Shown one piece after another: positions 25,401 to 29,808 of a stretch of DNA of 29,808 bases. Within the stretch, counting starts at the first letter, position 1. Every line of letters begins with the position of its first letter. The notes below the pieces were generated by a model. It was not told where the DNA came from. It did no database searches and saw only the letters and a program-made list of their open reading frames with translations. The translations under genes and the position numbers were made by a program. The DNA is from Bacillota bacterium (lineage in GTDB: Bacteria; Bacillota; Clostridia; Clostridiales; Clostridiaceae). The stretch lies in assembly GCA_023424785.1 (NCBI GenBank), contig JAFADP010000098.1, positions 1-29,808 of the forward strand, given 5' to 3'.

Positions 25401-25438
25401 ATCTTTTAGTAAAAAAAGATAAAGTGAGGTAGAAACTA

Positions 25439-27034
25439 TTGATAACTGTATCAAACGTTAGTTTAAGATTCGGTGGACGTAAATTATTTGAAGATGTAAA
25501 TATTAAATTTACTCCAGGAAACTGTTATGGGGTTATAGGGGCAAATGGTGCTGGAAAGAGTACATTTTTAAAAATTCTTGCTGGTGAAGTAGAACCAAAT
25601 ACAGGAGAAGTTATATTAGATCCAAATACAAGAATGTCTGTTTTAAAACAAGATCATTATCAATATGATGATTTTCAAGTTTTAGAAACAGTAATAATGG
25701 GGAATGAAAGATTATATCAAATAATGAAAGAAAAAGATGCTTTATATGCAAAGCCAGATTTTACTGATGAAGATGGTATAAGAGCATCAGAACTTGAAGG
25801 TGAATTTGCAGAACTTAATGGATGGGAAGCAGAATCAGAAGCTTCTTCATTATTACAAGGTTTAGGAATAGGTACTGAAAATCATTATAAGAATGTTTCA
25901 GAATTAACTGGTTCTGAAAAAATAAAGGTTCTTTTAGCTCAAGCTTTATTTGGTAATCCAGGAGTTCTAGTACTAGACGAACCTACTAACCACTTAGATT
26001 TAAATGCTGTAAACTGGTTAGAAGATTTCTTAATAAACTTTGAAGGAACTGTTATAGTTGTATCACATGATAGACATTTCTTAAACACAGTATGTACACA
26101 CATGGCTGATGTTGACTTTGGTAAGATTAAGTTATATGTTGGTAACTATGATTTCTGGTATGAATCAAGTCAATTAGCTCTTCAAATGTCTAAAGATCAA
26201 AATAAGAAGAAAGAAGAAAAGATTAAGGAACTTCAAGACTTTATCGCAAGATTTAGTGCGAATGCTTCTAAATCTAAGCAAGCTACATCAAGAAAGAAAT
26301 TACTTGATAAAATTACATTAGATGATATTCAACCATCAAGCAGAAGATATCCTTTCGTAGGATTTAAGCCTGAAAGAGAAGTTGGTAATGATATATTAAT
26401 GGTTAAAGATTTAAGCAAGACTGTAGATGGAGTTAAGGTATTAGATAATGTTAGCTTCATGGTTAATAAGGGAGATAAGATAGCTCTTATAGGTAATGAA
26501 ATAGCTGTAACTACATTATTTAAGATATTAGCTGGAGAAATGGAACCAGATTCAGGAGAATATAAATGGGGTATAACAATAACTAGTGCATACTTCCCTA
26601 ATGATAACTCTGAGTATTTTAATGACTGTCACTTATCTTTAGTAGATTGGTTAAGACAATACTCAGAAGAAAAATCTGAAAGCTACATAAGAGGTTTCCT
26701 TGGAAGAATGTTATTCTCAGGGGAAGAAGCTTTAAAGGAAGCTAATGTATTATCAGGAGGAGAAAAGGTAAGATGTATGTTATCTAAGATGATGTTATCT
26801 AATGCTAATGTATTAATGCTAGATCAACCTACAAACCACCTTGACCTAGAATCAATAACAGCTGTAAATAATGGTTTAAAAGATTATAATAGTAACATAT
26901 TATTTGCATCTCATGACCATCAATTTGTTCAAACAATAGCAAATAGAATAATAGATATTAAAGATGATGGATCTATTGTTGATAGAGCTATGACATTTGA
27001 TGAATATTTAGAGTTTGCTAAAAATAATAAATAG
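25439..27034 (+). CDS. ykpA: ABC-F ATPase, YkpA/YbiT type
   Basis: 531 residues, two ABC domains and no membrane segments. ABC-F proteins bind the ribosomal E site and act on translation. Domain 1 has a good Walker A (GANGAGKST, 34-42), signature LTGSEK (156-161) and VLDEPTNHLDL. The linker near 245-300 (KKEEKIKELQDFIARFSA) is the P-site tRNA interaction motif. Domain 2 has a degenerate Walker A (GNEIAVTT, 352-359), a proper LSGGEK signature and LDQPTNHLDL, where Gln463 replaces the catalytic Glu. It starts with TTG after GAGG at 8-nt spacing; no in-frame ATG fits the family start MITVSNVSLRF. Confidence 0.94.
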   Translation: MITVSNVSLRFGGRKLFEDVNIKFTPGNCYGVIGANGAGKSTFLKILAGEVEPNTGEVILDPNTRMSVLKQDHYQYDDFQVLETVIMGNERLYQIMKEKDALYAKPDFTDEDGIRASELEGEFAELNGWEAESEASSLLQGLGIGTENHYKNVSELTGSEKIKVLLAQALFGNPGVLVLDEPTNHLDLNAVNWLEDFLINFEGTVIVVSHDRHFLNTVCTHMADVDFGKIKLYVGNYDFWYESSQLALQMSKDQNKKKEEKIKELQDFIARFSANASKSKQATSRKKLLDKITLDDIQPSSRRYPFVGFKPEREVGNDILMVKDLSKTVDGVKVLDNVSFMVNKGDKIALIGNEIAVTTLFKILAGEMEPDSGEYKWGITITSAYFPNDNSEYFNDCHLSLVDWLRQYSEEKSESYIRGFLGRMLFSGEEALKEANVLSGGEKVRCMLSKMMLSNANVLMLDQPTNHLDLESITAVNNGLKDYNSNILFASHDHQFVQTIANRIIDIKDDGSIVDRAMTFDEYLEFAKNNK

Positions 27035-27045
27035 TATATATAATT

Positions 27046-27082
27046 AAAAAGTCATCCCAAATTTTTTGGGGTGACTTTTTTA
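27046..27082. terminator. Bidirectional terminator between ABC-F gene and trhA
   Basis: AAAAAGTCATCCCAAA / TTTGGGGTGACTTTTT around a TTT loop (one wobble), T-rich on both strands. It overlaps the trhA stop codon. Confidence 0.9.
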
Positions 27083-27727
27083 TAATATAAAAGCAAATAC
27101 TGCTATAAAGTGACATAACGTACCAAGCATTATAAAGATATGAAATATTTCATGGGAACCAAATATACCTATCTTTATGGCATCTTTTTTTAATGCATAT
27201 ATGATTCCACCAATACTATATAGAATTCCACCAGCTACAAGTAATACAAGACTAAGAGTAGTTAATACTTGTGAAAGTGGATATATAGCAAAAGCAGCAA
27301 ACCATCCTACTACAATATATATAGTGCTACTTAGCCATTTAGGGCAATTAATCCAAACCAATTTAAATATTATACCTATTACAGAGGCAATACCTACAGC
27401 TGCAAATAAGGCATATCCAATAGAGTTATGAAGTGCAATTAAACAAAATGGAGCATATGACCCAGCAATAAGCAAAAATATCATGGAATGATCTAATTTT
27501 TTTAATGATTTAATAACCTTATCAGAAGAAATAACTGAATGATAAGTTGCAGATGCACTGTAAAGTAAAATCATTCCTATACCAAATAAACAAATTGCTA
27601 AATATTCTGTAGCATTACCATTCGTTAATGCTACTTTTACAATCATTGCAATAAAACCTATTAAAGAAAGAACAGCTCCAATGGCGTGAGTTAAACTATT
27701 AACGGGTTCTCTTAAATACTTATCCAT
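27080..27727 (-). CDS. trhA: Hemolysin III family membrane protein (TrhA, PAQR-like)
   Basis: 215 residues with seven hydrophobic helices. PAQR-family metal-site residues are present: NSLTHAIGA near the start, SATYHS and KLDHSMIFLLIAGSYAP in the middle, and GSHEIFHIFIMLGTLCHF at the end. TrhA proteins are inner-membrane and linked to membrane energetics; the hemolysin name is historical and does not imply virulence. GGAGGTG precedes the ATG on the minus strand. Promoter and a 15-bp inverted repeat in its leader mirror those of the divergent DUF1836 gene. Confidence 0.93.
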   Translation of the reverse strand: MDKYLREPVNSLTHAIGAVLSLIGFIAMIVKVALTNGNATEYLAICLFGIGMILLYSASATYHSVISSDKVIKSLKKLDHSMIFLLIAGSYAPFCLIALHNSIGYALFAAVGIASVIGIIFKLVWINCPKWLSSTIYIVVGWFAAFAIYPLSQVLTTLSLVLLVAGGILYSIGGIIYALKKDAIKIGIFGSHEIFHIFIMLGTLCHFIAVFAFIL

Positions 27728-27752
27728 AAAAACACCTCCATAAGATGTTATC

Positions 27753-27767
27753 TAGTTTTAAAAACTA
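27753..27767. promoter_or_regulatory. Inverted-repeat element in trhA leader
   Basis: TAGTTTT-A-AAAACTA, extended to ATCTAGTTTT / AAAACTAGAT (27750-27770). It lies about 11-25 nt after the predicted trhA transcript start. On the minus strand it reads exactly the same 15 bases as the element at 27914-27928. Confidence 0.65.
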
Positions 27768-27784
27768 GATATTAGTATATTAGA

Positions 27785-27813
27785 ATTATCCTATTTATTC
27801 CATAAAAAGTCAA
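27785..27813 (-). promoter_or_regulatory. trhA promoter
   Basis: On the minus strand TTGACT (27813-27808), a 17-nt spacer and GATAAT (27790-27785). Each hexamer has one mismatch. Confidence 0.7.
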
Positions 27814-27864
27814 TTCTTATAATATACTATTATAGGAATATAAAGCTATATTATTCTTATTTAC

Positions 27865-27893
27865 TTGAAATATCATTAAAATGCTACTAAAAT
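27865..27893 (+). promoter_or_regulatory. DUF1836-ATPase operon promoter
   Basis: TTGAAA (27865-27870), a 17-nt spacer and TAAAAT (27888-27893), predicting a start near 27900. Confidence 0.65.
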
Positions 27894-27913
27894 TATATTT
27901 ATAGCACAATATG

Positions 27914-27928
27914 TAGTTTTTAAAACTA
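27914..27928. promoter_or_regulatory. Inverted-repeat element in DUF1836 leader
   Basis: TAGTTTT-T-AAAACTA, about 14-28 nt after the predicted start and just before the GGAGG ribosome site. It is the exact reverse complement of 27753-27767. Confidence 0.65.
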
Positions 27929-27941
27929 TGTGGAGGTAATT

Positions 27942-28526
27942 ATGAATAAAGAAGTTCTAAAAGATATAATTAAAGATGAGTTGAATGTAGAAAAAATACA
28001 GCTTGATGATATTCCAGAGTTAGAGTTGTATATGGATCAAGTTATACAGATATTTGAGAGTAAATTAGCTAAAACAAAGAGAAAAGAAGAGGATAAAATA
28101 TTAACTAAAACTATGATTAATAACTATGCTAAGGCAAAGTTATTAATGAGTATAGAGAATAAAAAATATTCTAAAGAGCATTTAATATTAATGAGCTTGA
28201 TATATGAGTTTAAAGGTATATTATCAATGAATGATATAAAGTATCTTTTAGATGATATAGTCAATAATTATGAAAAAGATGATAGCTATAATATAAGAGA
28301 GCTTTATAATAAATATTTAAATAATAGTATGGAAGACAGTAAGGTAATAGAAAAGTATTTGGATGAAAAAATAGATAAGTTAGATGATAGTGATGATAGC
28401 TTTGAAGAAAAGTTTTTATTAATATCTTCTATTATTACTATTAGTAATACATATAGAAAAATAGGGGAGAAGTTAATTGATAAGTTTTTTTGTGAGGGAG
28501 TAGAGAATAATGAAAAATCAAAATGA
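27942..28526 (+). CDS. DUF1836 protein, putative DNA-binding regulator
   Basis: 194 residues. The segment DIPELELYMDQVIQIFESKL, then EEDKILTKTMINNYAKAKLL (about 48-67) and KKYSKEHLILMSLIYEFKG, is the DUF1836 signature. The TKTMINNY helix and the KxYSxEH turn resemble a MerR-like winged helix, so I infer DNA binding; this is not established from the sequence. The C-terminal third is acidic and helical. I start at 27942, where GGAGG lies 5-6 nt upstream, not at an in-frame GTG (27930) that would overlap the ribosome site. It overlaps the next gene by 17 nt and is divergent from trhA. Confidence 0.87.
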   Translation: MNKEVLKDIIKDELNVEKIQLDDIPELELYMDQVIQIFESKLAKTKRKEEDKILTKTMINNYAKAKLLMSIENKKYSKEHLILMSLIYEFKGILSMNDIKYLLDDIVNNYEKDDSYNIRELYNKYLNNSMEDSKVIEKYLDEKIDKLDDSDDSFEEKFLLISSIITISNTYRKIGEKLIDKFFCEGVENNEKSK

Positions 28527-29808
28527 TTTGAAAAAAGAATTGTTAAGAATAGATGGAAGAGGATATAAAGCATATAAAGATTTAGAAGGTAAATATAGTT
28601 TTAATAAGTATGTATTATCAATAGACCATGTACAGGGAGATCCATTTGCTTCCCCATCAAGAGTAAGAATTATTATAAATCAAAATGTTGCAAATTTTCC
28701 AAAGGAATTATTTAATAAAGATTTTAGCAGAATAGCAACTCAGGATTTTTTAACAAGAACATTTAATAGAAATATAAATAATTTTAGTGGAAAAATATTT
28801 GGATCAGGGAAAAGTGGGTTAATATCAATAAGTAAATGTCCACAGGAAATATTAGATAGAACTTCTATAATAATAAATGAAAAATTTATAGAAGTAAGAA
28901 TAGAAATTGGATTTCCAGCAAGAGGAAGAAGCGTTCTTGCGAGAGAGTTAGAAAAAATATTATATGAGTTTTTACCTAAGATAGTAGAGGCATCATTAAT
29001 ATATGATAATATAGATAAATCTAAATTAATAGATCAAGTAAAATTAGTAGAAGATCAAGTATACATAAGAAATGAGCTAATAAAAAGAAATTTAGTTGCT
29101 TTTGTAGGTAATGAGTCTATCTTGCCAAGAGAAAGTGGAGTTTCATCAAAACCATTAAAAAATGGAATTAAATTTTATTCTCCTAAAAGTCTAGAGATAG
29201 AAATAAATTTACCTAATAAGGGGAAAATAGTTGGAATGGGAATACCAAAAGGTATAACTGTTATTGTAGGCGGAGGATATCATGGTAAGTCTACATTATT
29301 AAGAGCTTTGGAACTTGGAGTATATAATCATATTAAAGGTGATGGAAGAGAATATGTAATAACTGATTCTACTGCCTTAAAGGTTAGAGCTGAGGATGGA
29401 AGAGTAATTCATGGAGATGATATTTCGTTATTTATAGATAATTTACCTAATAAAAAGGATACAAAAAAATTCTATAGTGATAATGCAAGTGGAAGTACAT
29501 CTCAAGCTGCTAACATAATTGAAGGAATTGAATGTGGATCAAAAGTACTTTTAATAGACGAAGATACCTCAGCTACTAATTTTATGATTAGGGATGATGT
29601 AATGCAAAAATTAGTATCTAAGGATAAAGAACCAATAACACCATTTATTGAAGTTGTTAGAGATTTATATACTAAAAAAGGCATATCAACAATTATAGTA
29701 GTTGGAAGTTCTGGTGATTATTTTGATATTGCGGATAAAGTAATACAAATGGATTCATATGAACCAAAGGATGTAACAAAAGAAGCTAAAGAACTTAGTA
29801 CTGGTAAA
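28510..29808 (+). CDS. ABC-class ATPase (COG3044 / PF09818), 3' end outside the window
   Basis: 433 codons are visible and the frame is open at the window edge. The protein is of the predicted ABC-class ATPase family: LLRIDGRGYKAYKDLEG at the start, DHVQGDPFASPSRVR, Walker A GGGYHGKST, DSTALKVRAEDGRVI, FSGK-type loops, and Walker B VLLIDEDTSATNFMIRD followed by ITPFIE. These proteins are soluble and of unknown biochemical role; a trypanosome mitochondrial RNA-editing protein (MRB1590) is, as I recall, a relative, hinting at nucleic acid binding. GAGGGAG lies inside the upstream DUF1836 gene, and the 17-nt overlap implies coupled translation. Confidence 0.9.
   Translation, partial: MKNQNDLKKELLRIDGRGYKAYKDLEGKYSFNKYVLSIDHVQGDPFASPSRVRIIINQNVANFPKELFNKDFSRIATQDFLTRTFNRNINNFSGKIFGSGKSGLISISKCPQEILDRTSIIINEKFIEVRIEIGFPARGRSVLARELEKILYEFLPKIVEASLIYDNIDKSKLIDQVKLVEDQVYIRNELIKRNLVAFVGNESILPRESGVSSKPLKNGIKFYSPKSLEIEINLPNKGKIVGMGIPKGITVIVGGGYHGKSTLLRALELGVYNHIKGDGREYVITDSTALKVRAEDGRVIHGDDISLFIDNLPNKKDTKKFYSDNASGSTSQAANIIEGIECGSKVLLIDEDTSATNFMIRDDVMQKLVSKDKEPITPFIEVVRDLYTKKGISTIIVVGSSGDYFDIADKVIQMDSYEPKDVTKEAKELSTGK

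Noticed and set aside
25269..25454. 61-residue hydrophobic minus-strand ORF at the ybaK/ABC-F gap
   Set aside because: It overlaps the ybaK start and the ABC-F promoter, has no ribosome site, and its hydrophobicity reflects A/T content.
27177..27431. Plus-strand ORF inside trhA
   Set aside because: Antisense of a strongly supported seven-helix membrane protein.
28304..28573. Minus-strand ORFs over DUF1836 (28304-28573) and the ATPase gene (29502-29684)
   Set aside because: Low-complexity antisense frames with no start signals.
1..29808. CRISPR array, prophage or insertion sequence
   Set aside because: I looked for these because of the CARF nuclease. No regularly spaced repeats, transposase, integrase or terminal inverted repeats were seen.

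Overview
The window is about 30 kb of a very AT-rich Firmicute chromosome, almost certainly a Clostridium sensu stricto. The evidence is a CpI-type [FeFe] hydrogenase of 574 residues, strong AGGAGG ribosome binding sites, a T-box ahead of serS, AddAB in place of RecBCD, and tRNA and rRNA genes with intrinsic terminators. The gene content looks mostly like ordinary core chromosome. I see no prophage, transposon, integrase or CRISPR array.

Layout. 1-320: the 3' end of an rRNA operon (5S, tRNA-CAT, tRNA-Ala) and its terminator. 381-2559: an HD-domain protein, a GlpA-like flavoprotein with a [2Fe-2S] tail, and a shortened DUF1667 protein. 2577-4220: a promoter, a serine T-box riboswitch and serS, which is of an archaeal-like subtype. 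4318-7286: a pantothenate operon of a DUF2520 reductase (probable ketopantoate reductase), panB, panC and panD. 7336-8687: two identical tRNA-Ser(TGA) genes on either side of a Cof-type HAD phosphatase gene, then tRNA-Ser(GCT). 8809-15974: addB-addA, the recombination helicase-nuclease. 16111-18341: a soluble orphan histidine kinase, tRNA-Arg(ACG) and a Card1/Can2-type (DUF1887) CARF nuclease with no CRISPR locus beside it. 18373-19260: psd on the minus strand. 19368-22082: hydA with a Rex-like operator, then a second Cof-type HAD gene. 22151-24706: modABC on the minus strand. 24820-27727: ybaK (minus), a YkpA/YbiT-type ABC-F gene (plus) and trhA/hemolysin III (minus). 27942-29808: a DUF1836 gene overlapping a COG3044 ABC-class ATPase gene that runs off the window.

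The clear units are pantothenate synthesis from ketoisovalerate and aspartate, double-strand break repair by AddAB, molybdate uptake, and fermentative hydrogen production. The observations most worth following are: (i) three perfect DnaA boxes plus one near-match packed into 125 bp inside the addA linker; (ii) the stand-alone CARF nuclease with a Ser in the ExK position; (iii) one 15-bp inverted repeat placed about 11-28 nt past the predicted start sites of the divergent trhA and DUF1836 transcripts, which suggests DUF1836 may be a regulator acting on both; (iv) an ABC-F protein whose second ATP site is degenerate at three motifs, including a natural Glu-to-Gln change; and (v) a probable ATA start codon in the pantothenate operon.
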